Shown here: positions 1 to 6,252 of the stretch, in pieces
Numbering within the stretch: position 1 is the first letter of the stretch
How the letters are laid out: each line of letters begins with the position of its first letter
NCBI GenBank assembly: GCA_913776405.1
Contig: CAJYOV010000602.1
Coordinates: 1-8,428, forward strand
Reading direction: 5' to 3'
From: Pseudobdellovibrionaceae bacterium
Lineage (GTDB): Bacteria > Bdellovibrionota > Bdellovibrionia > Bdellovibrionales > JAMPXM01
Length of the DNA stretch: 8,428 nt
The notes under the pieces: generated by a model
Seen by the model: only the letters and a program-made list of their open reading frames with translations
Told to the model about the DNA's origin: nothing
The model's database searches: none
Program-made: the position numbers and the translations under genes

Positions 1-1
1 G

Positions 2-871
2 AGTTTCTTCGTCATTTCGTTTATCGCGTTCTGGATCGGCGGCATCTGGATCGAGATGGCGCACCCGATCCTCGCGATCTTCATCTGTTATTACTTCTTT
101 ATTCCCTACCGCTTGATCGTCGAAAACCGCAGAAGCTGGGAGTACTACCAAAAGAACCGTTTGCTCACTCAGGTCGAAGAACTGAAGACAAACTTCTTAA
201 GTATGATGTCTCACGATTTGAAAACGCCGATCGCGCGCATTCAGGGCATGACAGACATCGTGACTCACGATCCGAACCCGCTCTCGCCGAAACAGAAAGA
301 GGCTCTCGCCACACTCTCGAAGTCGAGCCAAGAACTCTTAGATTTCGTGAGCTCGATTCTCAATCTCGGCCGGATCGAGAGCAAAGAGCTGAAACTTCAT
401 CTCCAGAGCCGCGACCCGAATTCACTCATCAAAGAAGTCGTCGGCAAACTCGAATACCTCGCGCACTCGAAGCACATTTCCATCAAAACAGAGCTTGAGC
501 CCCTCTTCTCCGTGAAGATGGATGTCGACCTCATGAGGCAGGTGATTTCCAACTTGATCGAGAATGCGATCAAGTACAGCCCTGAAAGTTCTTCCATCCT
601 TATTACAACGGAAGAGGCTGAAAGCAGGGTCATCATCCAGGTGGCCGATCAAGGGCAAGGCATCCCCGAAGACGAATTGCCTCATGTTTTCACGAAGTTC
701 TACCGCTCGAAAAATGCCAAGAGTTCTCAGATCAAAGGCTCGGGACTTGGCCTCTACCTTGCTAAATACTTCGTGGAACTTCACCGAGGCTCGATTTCAG
801 TCGATAGCCAAACCGGCGAAGGTTCGACATTTACGGTCGAACTTCCGACGTCGTCCGAAGTGGAATCTTGA
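2..871 (+). CDS. Membrane-bound sensor histidine kinase, 5' end missing
   Basis: This is the C-terminal part of a two-component sensor kinase that should autophosphorylate on His and pass the phosphate to a response regulator. The frame is open from base 2, so the gene begins outside the window and the ATG at 56 is internal. Counting that Met as residue 1, hydrophobic membrane sequence covers the start to about residue 20. A short helical linker follows, then the H-box MSHDLKTP with His53, a dimerisation helix pair to about 112, an N-box with Asn166 and Asn170, a G1 box DQGQG near 198-202 and a G2 box GSGLGL at 228-233. All the ATP-binding motifs are intact. The hydrophobic exit into IPYRLIVENRRSWEYYQKN resembles CHASE2-type kinases, but the sensor domain is not visible, so this is only a guess. 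The next gene, an NtrC-type regulator 12 bases downstream, is the probable phosphate acceptor. Confidence 0.95.
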   Translation, partial: SFFVISFIAFWIGGIWIEMAHPILAIFICYYFFIPYRLIVENRRSWEYYQKNRLLTQVEELKTNFLSMMSHDLKTPIARIQGMTDIVTHDPNPLSPKQKEALATLSKSSQELLDFVSSILNLGRIESKELKLHLQSRDPNSLIKEVVGKLEYLAHSKHISIKTELEPLFSVKMDVDLMRQVISNLIENAIKYSPESSSILITTEEAESRVIIQVADQGQGIPEDELPHVFTKFYRSKNAKSSQIKGSGLGLYLAKYFVELHRGSISVDSQTGEGSTFTVELPTSSEVES

Positions 872-883
872 ACAGGAGTCGCA

Positions 884-2404
884 ATGTTGCGCGTGTTAGT
901 TGTAGATGACGATCAGGGCCTTCGTTTCTCTGTTCGTGAGACGCTCGTACAAGCGGGCGGCTTCGAGGTCGATGAAGCGTTCGATGGCTTAAACGCGATC
1001 GAAAAAGTCCGCGCTCAACATTATGATCTCGTTCTTCTCGACGTCGACATGCCGCGCTTAAACGGCCTTGAAGCGCTCAAGCTTATCAAAGAACACGACC
1101 CTTCGACCGTCGTTCTAATCATGACGGCTTACGCTTCAATCGATGACGCCGTGAGCGCCGTCAAAGAAGGCGCCTACAACTATCTCTCAAAACCCGTGAA
1201 AGCGGACGAGCTCATCAAGCTTGCTGAAAAAGCGTTAAGCGCTCAGTCGCTGATCTCTTCTGTCGCAGCTTCAGCACCTATCCTCACAGAGGCAGGCCGT
1301 AAGATCATCGGTAACTCAAACGAGATGCAGAAGGTCTTCAACATCATCAACCGTCTCGCTAAAGTCGACACGGCTGTTCTGATTCGCGGCGCTTCCGGTA
1401 CAGGTAAAGAACTTGTGGCCCGCGCGATTCACTACAACTCCACTCGTAAAGACGAGAAGTTCGTAGCGATCAACTGCTCAGCGATTCCTGAAAACCTTTT
1501 TGAATCCGAACTTTTCGGTCACGAGAAAGGGTCATTCACGGGCGCGAACGAGCGTAAGATCGGCCGCTTCCAGTTTGCAGAAGGTGGCACGCTTTTCCTC
1601 GACGAATTGGGCGAAATGCCGGTCACGATGCAGGTGAAACTCCTTCGCGTTCTTCAAGAGCGCGTATTTACACCTGTCGGTTCCAACCGCGAGATCGAAG
1701 CGAACGTTCGCGTTATCGCTGCAACGAACCGCCCGCTTGAGCAGATGATCGCTGAAGGTAAGTTCCGCGAAGACTTGTTCTATCGCTTGAACGTCGTGCC
1801 GATCTATTTGCCAAATTTGGCAGACCGCAAAAACGACATCGAAACTTTGGTGAACGGCTTCATCAAGAAGTTCAACAAGTCTCATAACCGCAAGATGATC
1901 GGTGTCTCGCCTGAGACAATGTCTGTCATGAAGAAGTATCAGTGGCCAGGCAACATCCGCGAACTTGAGAACGTGATCGAACACGCGTTCATCCTCGAAA
2001 ACGGAAACGTACTGACATTGTCGTCGCTTCCAGAATCGGTTCTCGCGGCGACGGGTACGACACTTGCGACTGTCGAAGCGGAAAAGGCGCAGCCGAAAGC
2101 TTTAGCGTCCGATCTTGAGACAGATGAGATCGAACTCACCGCTGGTGGCGTCGACTTCACCGAGAACGAAGCTGCCTCCGATGATGACGATTCAGCGGGT
2201 TCTGAGATGGTGTCGATCAACGGCGAAGCGCTAGACTTCAACAAACACAAAGAAGCCTTCGAACGCGAGTTTATTGTGAAAGCGCTTAAGACCTTTAAAG
2301 GTCGAATTAACCAAACGGCGCTTCACGCTAACATTCCCAAGAAGACCCTTCTTCGTAAGATCGAAAAGTACGGCATCGTAGCGAAAGATTACGCAGACAA
2401 ATAA
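884..2404 (+). CDS. NtrC-family sigma54-dependent response regulator
   Basis: A 506-residue transcriptional activator with the complete three-domain NtrC layout. The receiver domain (about 1-120) has the acidic pocket DDD at 8-10, phospho-acceptor Asp53, Thr81 and Lys103. The AAA+ domain (about 140-385) has Walker A GASGTGKE at 169-176, the sigma54-contacting loop GSFTGA at 216-221, Walker B at 234-241, [11 protein letters not shown] at 294-304 and [10 protein letters not shown] at 354-363. A Fis-type helix-turn-helix lies at about 460-497. ATP hydrolysis would remodel RNA polymerase-sigma54 at distant enhancer-bound promoters. The start is supported by AGGAG at 874-878, 5 bases upstream. Two features are less usual: Ser for Ala in the GAFTGA loop, a variant seen naturally in this family, and a long acidic linker (about 390-450, with a run of four Asp) before the DNA-binding domain. 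It sits directly behind a histidine kinase, its likely partner. No sigma54 promoter was found in the window, so its targets are unknown. Confidence 0.97.
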   Translation: MLRVLVVDDDQGLRFSVRETLVQAGGFEVDEAFDGLNAIEKVRAQHYDLVLLDVDMPRLNGLEALKLIKEHDPSTVVLIMTAYASIDDAVSAVKEGAYNYLSKPVKADELIKLAEKALSAQSLISSVAASAPILTEAGRKIIGNSNEMQKVFNIINRLAKVDTAVLIRGASGTGKELVARAIHYNSTRKDEKFVAINCSAIPENLFESELFGHEKGSFTGANERKIGRFQFAEGGTLFLDELGEMPVTMQVKLLRVLQERVFTPVGSNREIEANVRVIAATNRPLEQMIAEGKFREDLFYRLNVVPIYLPNLADRKNDIETLVNGFIKKFNKSHNRKMIGVSPETMSVMKKYQWPGNIRELENVIEHAFILENGNVLTLSSLPESVLAATGTTLATVEAEKAQPKALASDLETDEIELTAGGVDFTENEAASDDDDSAGSEMVSINGEALDFNKHKEAFEREFIVKALKTFKGRINQTALHANIPKKTLLRKIEKYGIVAKDYADK

Positions 2405-2424
2405 TTGGTCAACCCGGGTTTAAC

Positions 2425-2439
2425 AATTGCTCCGCAATT
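2425..2439. repeat. Short perfect inverted repeat (AATTGC-TCC-GCAATT)
   Basis: Two perfect 6-base arms separated by three bases lie just behind the NtrC-type regulator gene and upstream of the terminator. It could be a small operator or a weak RNA hairpin in the leader of the PilZ gene. Nothing else supports a specific role. Confidence 0.35.
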
Positions 2440-2481
2440 CGACGAATCCGGTGAAGTAAACGTAAACACGCTACTCGAATC

Positions 2482-2520
2482 AAAGCCTCCATCCGAAGAG
2501 TTCGGTGGAGGCTTTTTTTT
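2482..2520 (+). terminator. Intrinsic terminator overlapping the next gene's ribosome-binding site
   Basis: The 8-base outer stem AGCCTCCA (2484-2491) pairs with TGGAGGCT (2506-2513). After a one-base bulge at T2492, CCGAA (2493-2497) pairs with TTCGG (2501-2505) around a GAG loop. Eight consecutive T (2513-2520) follow. This is a textbook rho-independent terminator for the kinase/NtrC-type regulator transcript. Unusually, the T tract ends exactly at the ATG of the PilZ gene at 2521, and the 3' arm contains that gene's GGAGG. Polymerase must read through this structure to express the next gene, unless it starts inside the hairpin. Confidence 0.88.
2507..2511 (+). promoter_or_regulatory. Shine-Dalgarno GGAGG inside the terminator stem
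   Basis: GGAGG lies 9 bases before ATG 2521, and it is the only credible ribosome-binding site for the PilZ gene. All five bases are paired in the terminator's outer stem, so in a read-through RNA the site would be hidden until the hairpin opens. No other ATG, GTG or TTG start exists in frame upstream before the stop at 2452-2454. The next ATG, at 2590, would cut into the first domain. The start is therefore fairly secure. Confidence 0.7.
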
Positions 2521-3255
2521 ATGCCGAACGAAAAGAAATGGTTTCTAGCTCGAGGCGGTCTGATCACAGGCCCTCACTCGAAGGCGACCATGGAAGCCGA
2601 GCTCAAAACTCAAAAGCGTCATGAAAAGATCCTCTTCTGGGCGCGCGGTCTTGAACAATGGCTCGATAGCGCCGATTGGCAGTCGGCTCTAGCACAAGCA
2701 ACTTACAAACAGGCCTCACGTGAAACGAAGCTCTGGTCGGTCGAACTCGATGGTCATATTCAGCGAATGACGATGGACGAGGTTTACTCGTTCGTTGAAA
2801 AGAACTTCGAGGACGTCTGGAAGATTCGATTTAAGCCTGACAATGTCGAACAGTGGCTCGACGTCTCCGAACTCCCGAGCCTCATGAACCGCTTTCAGGT
2901 CACACGCTCGAATGATCGCGCCGGCATCATGGGCCAAGTCAGAATCGAATTCGCAGGCCTCACGTACAAAGCTCGTGCTCGCGACATCAGTGAAGCGGGT
3001 CTTGGTTTGATGAATCTCGGCCCTGTGCCTGTCGGTGAAACCATGGCAGTTGTCGTCGATAGCCCGAATCTGTCTTCAGTGATTCATGCCCACGCTCAAC
3101 TCGTCTACCGGAATGCTGAGGGGCATGCAGGTCTTCGGTTCATCGGCCTCACCGCGGAGAACACAAGTTTGATCGTCGAATACATGAAACGCTTTATTGA
3201 ACTTAAGAACACGCCAAGAACCGACCGCAGCTCAGGCCTTGAAAGGAACTTATGA
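2521..3255 (+). CDS. Tandem GYF_2-like plus PilZ domain protein
   Basis: A 244-residue soluble protein, probably a c-di-GMP effector. Residues 5-56 look like a GYF_2 domain (WFLARGGLITGP start, then EQWLD at 45-49). Residues 70-120 appear to be a second, diverged copy: Trp72, a Gly in the same place, and again EQWLD at 110-114. Residues about 127-226 form a PilZ domain. Its RxxxR motif is RSNDR (Arg129, Arg133) and its D/NxSxxG motif is DISEAG (155-160), the two sequences that bind c-di-GMP in this family. No signal peptide or membrane segment is seen, so a cytoplasmic location is likely. GYF_2 modules are thought to mediate protein contacts; the partner here is unknown. The stop codon overlaps the next gene's ATG (ATGA at 3252-3255), which predicts translational coupling to the receiver protein. 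Its ribosome-binding site is buried in the upstream terminator. The PilZ call is firm; the second GYF_2-like copy rests on visual alignment only. Confidence 0.9.
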   Translation: MPNEKKWFLARGGLITGPHSKATMEAELKTQKRHEKILFWARGLEQWLDSADWQSALAQATYKQASRETKLWSVELDGHIQRMTMDEVYSFVEKNFEDVWKIRFKPDNVEQWLDVSELPSLMNRFQVTRSNDRAGIMGQVRIEFAGLTYKARARDISEAGLGLMNLGPVPVGETMAVVVDSPNLSSVIHAHAQLVYRNAEGHAGLRFIGLTAENTSLIVEYMKRFIELKNTPRTDRSSGLERNL

Positions 3256-3890
3256 GAAAGAAAATTTGGTTGATCGACGACGAAACAGAAATGCTTTTGG
3301 TTCTCGCCGAGTTCTTTCAAGAGCGTTATGACTTTGAAGCCTTCTCTTCGCCGCAGAAGCTCTTCGAAGCTGTGAAGAACGGTCACTCACCCCAGGTTGT
3401 GATCTCCGACTTCCGTATGCCAGAAATGAACGGCATCGAACTTTCGATGGAGCTGAAGCGCTTAGGCGTTCATGCGCCGCTCATTCTTCTTTCGGGATTC
3501 GTCGACAAGAACCTTTCGCTTGAAGCGTTCAACCGCGGCATCTACCGCGTGATGGAAAAACCGTTTTCGCCAAAAGACATTCGAAACTGCGTCGAGGGTG
3601 CACTCGCGGTCGAAGAGGTTCAGGAAACATCGCGCGCGCTTCGCCAGAAGACTCGCGAGTTCATGGAAACGGCGTCTGAATTGATCGAGCTTTATCGCAA
3701 TCGCGCAGAAGACGCTGAGAGACTCTTGAAAGATCTTGCCCTTTTGCCTCGTCCGGCGGGTCAGCAACTCGATCGCTTGCTTGCTACGTCAGAACTGCAA
3801 TCGAAACTCTCGAGCGTGAGAAGCGAAGTAACCAAGATGAGTAGCGAAGACGACGGCGATACCAACTTCGCCCTCGGCAAAGCGGGCTAA
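3252..3890 (+). CDS. Receiver-domain response regulator with coiled-coil tail, no output domain
   Basis: A 212-residue response regulator. Residues 1-118 are a receiver with the acidic pair Asp9/Asp10, phospho-acceptor Asp53 in SDFRMP, Ser81 in the LLSG switch position and Lys103 in EKPF. All the residues needed for phosphorylation are present. Residues about 120-195 are strongly charged and helical (runs such as EVQETSRALRQKTREF), likely a coiled coil. The last roughly 15 residues are acidic and flexible. There is no DNA-binding, GGDEF, EAL, HD-GYP or other recognisable enzyme domain, so output is probably by protein contact. The ATG lies inside the stop of the PilZ gene, with AAAGGA at 3242-3247 just upstream. 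The two products are therefore probably made together and may work together, linking a phosphorelay to c-di-GMP sensing. The phosphodonor may be the kinase at the window start or an unlinked one; the sequence does not say. Confidence 0.92.
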   Translation: MRKKIWLIDDETEMLLVLAEFFQERYDFEAFSSPQKLFEAVKNGHSPQVVISDFRMPEMNGIELSMELKRLGVHAPLILLSGFVDKNLSLEAFNRGIYRVMEKPFSPKDIRNCVEGALAVEEVQETSRALRQKTREFMETASELIELYRNRAEDAERLLKDLALLPRPAGQQLDRLLATSELQSKLSSVRSEVTKMSSEDDGDTNFALGKAG

Positions 3891-3895
3891 AAACT

Positions 3896-4007
3896 GAAAA
3901 TTTCCGGCGGCTCTCGTTCCTGTTTACAGATCGCGATCAGTGACGAATGGGGGTTCGCTAATCCACAAACGAATCCACATCCCAAACTGTCAAACCGGAA
4001 AATTTTC
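3896..4007. repeat. Distant inverted repeat pair (GAAAATTTCCGG / CCGGAAAATTTTC)
   Basis: The arms are 3896-3907 and 3995-4007. They are complementary apart from one extra A in the second arm and are about 87 bases apart, in the spacer behind the receiver gene. The second arm also forms the centre of a local hairpin (3985-4020), so the two pairings compete. This could reflect alternative RNA folds, or simply two copies of a protein-binding site in opposite orientation. Confidence 0.4.
3959..3979 (+). other. Two DnaA-box-like 9-mers in tandem
   Basis: TAATCCACA (3959-3967) differs at one position, and GAATCCACA (3971-3979) at two, from the DnaA box TTATCCACA. They have the same orientation with starts 12 bases apart. 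Chance matches to so short a word are common, and no replication gene is nearby. This is more likely, at most, a regulatory site for the gene at 4105 than a replication origin. Confidence 0.25.
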
Positions 4008-4029
4008 GGTCATGACAGTTATTGTTTTT
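3985..4029 (+). terminator. Hairpin with T-rich tail, possible terminator or operator
   Basis: AACTGTCA (3985-3992) pairs perfectly with TGACAGTT (4013-4020). Inside, ACCG (3994-3997) pairs with CGGT (4007-4010) around an AAAATTTT core. ATTGTTTTT follows at 4021-4029. It lies about 95 bases behind the receiver gene and could end the PilZ/receiver transcript. The stem is AT-rich at its base and the T run is interrupted, so it is weaker than the terminators at 2482 and 7473. The symmetry would also suit a dimeric repressor site upstream of the gene at 4105. Confidence 0.45.
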
Positions 4030-4104
4030 GGTGGTGCTTAAGTTTTCGACATTCTTCGTTTTTGGTTGCGACGCCTGAACCGGCTCGTTTAGCTTCGTCC
4101 CCCT

Positions 4105-4680
4105 ATGGCAATTGGGACTTCACTGCCTCCACGGGCTTACACCCGAGAGATCTTAACCGCTGCATTTAACTGGCTGCAAACTCAGCCAGATTCAGTGCGT
4201 ACAAAGGCGACCACACCGGACGCTTTGGTGGGTCTCTACACGCGTGCGCAGCGCTTTGGTTCGGTCGCCGAATCCGAAGCTCCCGTGAGCTCCCAGAACT
4301 TCATGTCAGATCTTAAAAACCTGGCCGAAGGCTTGAAAGCGTTCGACGGTTCCAAGGTTCAACTCTCGGCAACTGAAGCCGCGATCGCAGGCCCACTGGC
4401 TGGCGCATCGACGTCGGCTCCGGCTGCGCCCGTTGCGCCAGCACCAACGCACGTTGCTGCACCGGCTGCGGTTGCGACGCCAGCTCCAGTTGCGGCGCCA
4501 GCACCTTCCGCGCCCGCGATGGCGGCGCCACAGGTGTTAGCGCTCACGGACTTGAATGAACGCGCGATCGCGATGCTTCAAGAAGTTCAGCTTGCGCTCA
4601 ACCTTTCGAGTGAGTCCGAAGCGGCGAATATGATGATCTCGCTCGCTTACAAGACGTTGAAGACGTCACTTCTGACGTAA
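4105..4680 (+). CDS. Unrecognised protein with Ala/Pro-rich tether between two helical domains
   Basis: A 191-residue protein that I do not recognise. Residues 1-95 look helical and globular (YTREILTAAFNWLQTQPDSV at 12-31, FMSDLKNLAEGLKAFDG at 66-82). Residues about 96-146 are almost only Ala, Pro, Val and Thr in imperfect AP/VAAP repeats, a flexible tether like those in biotin or lipoyl carrier proteins, though no biotinyl-lysine motif is present. Residues about 147-191 form a compact helical segment whose pattern, ending LNLSSESEAANMMISLAYKT, loosely recalls the helical part of ribbon-helix-helix proteins; this is a weak guess. There is no signal peptide or membrane segment. The ATG at 4105 is the only sensible start: a stop lies in frame at 4090-4092 and the next ATG is about 65 codons in. 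No Shine-Dalgarno precedes it; the bases before it are pyrimidine-rich. The intact frame and sensible composition at both ends support a real gene. Confidence 0.82.
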   Translation: MAIGTSLPPRAYTREILTAAFNWLQTQPDSVRTKATTPDALVGLYTRAQRFGSVAESEAPVSSQNFMSDLKNLAEGLKAFDGSKVQLSATEAAIAGPLAGASTSAPAAPVAPAPTHVAAPAAVATPAPVAAPAPSAPAMAAPQVLALTDLNERAIAMLQEVQLALNLSSESEAANMMISLAYKTLKTSLLT

Positions 4681-4828
4681 GCTCCCGACCAACCTAGAAT
4701 CGACGCGCTTGAAGGCGCATCTACCTGGACCATCTTGCCCCAGGCCTTAAGGCTCAACGCTCAATAGTTCTTTCCAATTTCGAGACCGAAGTGGGAAACT
4801 AGAGGCGACGGAGATTAAGGAATACTCT
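4681..4828. other. Spacer upstream of lspA
   Basis: This 148-base gap has no open frame worth calling. It holds a 10-base palindrome GCCTTAAGGC at 4744-4753 and, at its end, AAGGA (4817-4821), 7 bases before the lspA ATG. A promoter for the lspA-lgt-MFS genes probably lies here, because the gene upstream is unrelated, but no convincing -35/-10 pair is visible. Confidence 0.4.
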
Positions 4829-5398
4829 ATGAAGATCAAGTACATGATCCTCGCCGCTCTTTCCGGCGCTATCATTACAGCCGACCAAGCATCGAAGATG
4901 TTTGTTCACACGCGCTTGATCGAGAACGATACCGTCGAAGTGATTCCTAGAATCTTTAACATCACTCACGTTCACAACTACGGTGCCGCATTCGGTTTCT
5001 TAGCCGAGTCACACCCTCAGTTCCGAGAATTTTTCTTTCTCGCGATGCCGCCCGTCGCTTTGGCGATTATTCTTTTGATCTTAAAAGGCGTTAAAGAAAC
5101 GGACCGTTGGACCATTGCCGCGCTCTCGTCGGTGTTTGGCGGCGCCATCGGCAATTACATCGATCGACTGCGGTTTCGGTATGTGATCGACTTTCTCGAC
5201 TTCACGCTCGTTTGGGACCCAAATTCCTTTCCGCCGAAGAAGTTTGTCTATCCCTCATTTAACATCGCGGACATCGCGATCGTCTGTGGTGTGGCAGCGC
5301 TCTTATTTTTAGAATTCACGCGCACGCGTTCCGACAAAGGCTCTGAAGCGTCAGACGAAGCGACCGTAAAAGCGTCTTCGGACGCATCGCCAACGTGA
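4829..5398 (+). CDS. lspA: Lipoprotein signal peptidase (signal peptidase II)
   Basis: LspA is an inner-membrane aspartyl protease that cuts the signal peptide from prolipoproteins just before the lipid-modified Cys, after Lgt has acted. The 189-residue product has all the family signatures: ADQASK near residue 18-23 in the first membrane helix, HNYGAAFG at 49-56, GGAIGNYIDR at 104-113, VIDFLDF at 119-125 and FNIADIAI at 144-151. The catalytic pair should be Asp121 and Asp148, spaced 27 residues apart as in E. coli (Asp114/Asp141). Four membrane helices are apparent. Residues about 165-189 form a Ser/Asp/Glu/Ala-rich cytoplasmic-type tail that is longer than usual and probably not catalytic. 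The start is supported by AAGGA at 4817-4821. The stop TGA at 5396 is only 6 bases before lgt, so the two maturation enzymes are co-translated from one transcript. The enzyme is the target of globomycin in characterised bacteria. Confidence 0.97.
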   Translation: MKIKYMILAALSGAIITADQASKMFVHTRLIENDTVEVIPRIFNITHVHNYGAAFGFLAESHPQFREFFFLAMPPVALAIILLILKGVKETDRWTIAALSSVFGGAIGNYIDRLRFRYVIDFLDFTLVWDPNSFPPKKFVYPSFNIADIAIVCGVAALLFLEFTRTRSDKGSEASDEATVKASSDASPT

Positions 5399-5404
5399 GG
5401 CTCC

Positions 5405-6232
5405 ATGGGCGCGCAGGTTCACGACTTTAGCGGCTTCCTTCCAGTCGTTCACGTAGCTGGCATTCCCATTCCAATTTACTTCGTGTTCACGACGCTTTCT
5501 TTCATCGTGGGGCTTCTCTATCTGGTCTCCCGCGGCGAGGCGCGCGGTTTTTCGCGCAATATGATGCTCGACGTCTCTCTCGTGATCATGATCTCGGGCT
5601 TCATCGGCTCTCGCCTCTTTCATGTTTTTGTTGAAGAGCCCAGTTACTATCTCGCTCACCCCTTTCACGTCTTTGATATCTGGCGAGGCGGCTTTGTTTG
5701 GTATGGCGGGGCCCTTCTCGCGGCAGCGTCTGGTGTTCTCTTCCTAAAAATCAAAAATCAAGAAATCGCGCCTTGGCTTGATCTCTTCGCGCCCATCGGT
5801 GCTCTTGGTTACGCGATCGGCCGCATGGCTTGTCTCGCAACCGGGTGTTGCTTCGGTCGGATCTACACTCTGCCTTCAGGGCTCGGCCTCGACGCGGTTT
5901 TCCCGACGCTCGTGGACGGCGCTCAAATTCGATTTCCAACTCAAGCTTTCTCAGTCGTCTACGAACTTCTCGTGCTCGCACTCCTCTTAAAGATCGAATC
6001 GATGCAGAGACGGAAAGAAGCTCCGCTTTGGATCCGCCAACCAGGTCAGATCTTTTTCGTCTGGCTCATCCTGCACGGCATCGGCCGTATTTTGATGGAA
6101 GCGTTTCGCGCCGATCCTCGCGGGCCTGAGCCGTCTGGTTTTAGCGTCGCCACGTGGTTGAGTCTGGGTCTCATCGTAAGTGCCTCGTGGTATTTTTCGC
6201 GTTACGCACGGGCATCTCGACTTCGCGATTAA
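5405..6232 (+). CDS. lgt: Prolipoprotein diacylglyceryl transferase, variant signature
   Basis: Lgt is the inner-membrane enzyme that moves diacylglycerol from phosphatidylglycerol to the lipobox Cys of prolipoproteins, the step before LspA. The 275-residue product has about seven hydrophobic helices and the family landmarks in order: IPIPIYF at 20-26, GFIGSRLFHVF at 65-75, WRGGFVWYGG at 93-102, GRMACLATGCCFG at 139-151, PTQAFSVVYE at 178-187 and GIGRILMEAFRADPRG at 225-240. Arg140, Arg228 and Glu232 match conserved catalytic-site residues of E. coli Lgt (Arg143, Arg239, Glu243). Two key positions differ: Tyr100 stands where E. coli has His103, and Cys143 where it has Asn146. From memory, similar Cys-rich GCCFG/YGG forms occur in other bacterial groups, so activity is still expected. 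The start ATG follows GAGG (5397-5400) that overlaps the lspA stop, indicating coupling. Length is close to the family norm. Confidence 0.95.
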   Translation: MGAQVHDFSGFLPVVHVAGIPIPIYFVFTTLSFIVGLLYLVSRGEARGFSRNMMLDVSLVIMISGFIGSRLFHVFVEEPSYYLAHPFHVFDIWRGGFVWYGGALLAAASGVLFLKIKNQEIAPWLDLFAPIGALGYAIGRMACLATGCCFGRIYTLPSGLGLDAVFPTLVDGAQIRFPTQAFSVVYELLVLALLLKIESMQRRKEAPLWIRQPGQIFFVWLILHGIGRILMEAFRADPRGPEPSGFSVATWLSLGLIVSASWYFSRYARASRLRD

Positions 6233-6252
6233 GCAGGCGCAAGATCGAACGC

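Noticed and set aside
1583..1600. TGGCACG resembling a sigma54 -24 element
   Set aside because: It is the coding sequence of the Walker B strand (GGTLFLDE) and has no -12 TTGC at the right distance.
3929..3979. Replication origin in the spacer
   Set aside because: Only two imperfect DnaA-like words, no AT-rich unwinding region of useful length and no dnaA, dnaN or gidA neighbours.
4375..4392. 18-base word GAAGCCGCGATCGCAGGC repeated exactly at 6373-6390
   Set aside because: Both copies encode EAAIAG in frame with favoured codons around the common GCGATCGC palindrome; the flanks differ, so this is likely coincidence rather than a mobile repeat.
4313..4547. Two minus-strand frames opposite the Ala/Pro tether
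   Set aside because: Open only because the GC-rich GCN/CCN repeat lacks stops on the other strand; composition is pure repeat translation.
4724..4739. Possible sigma54 promoter (TGGACC...TTGCCC) before lspA
   Set aside because: Only 8 bases separate GG and GC; sigma54 promoters need 10, and the TGGCAC element is poor.
6154..6252. N-terminal extension of the MFS gene from ATG 6154
   Set aside because: It would overlap lgt by 79 bases and add a polar, non-family tail; the membrane protein signature begins just after ATG 6253.
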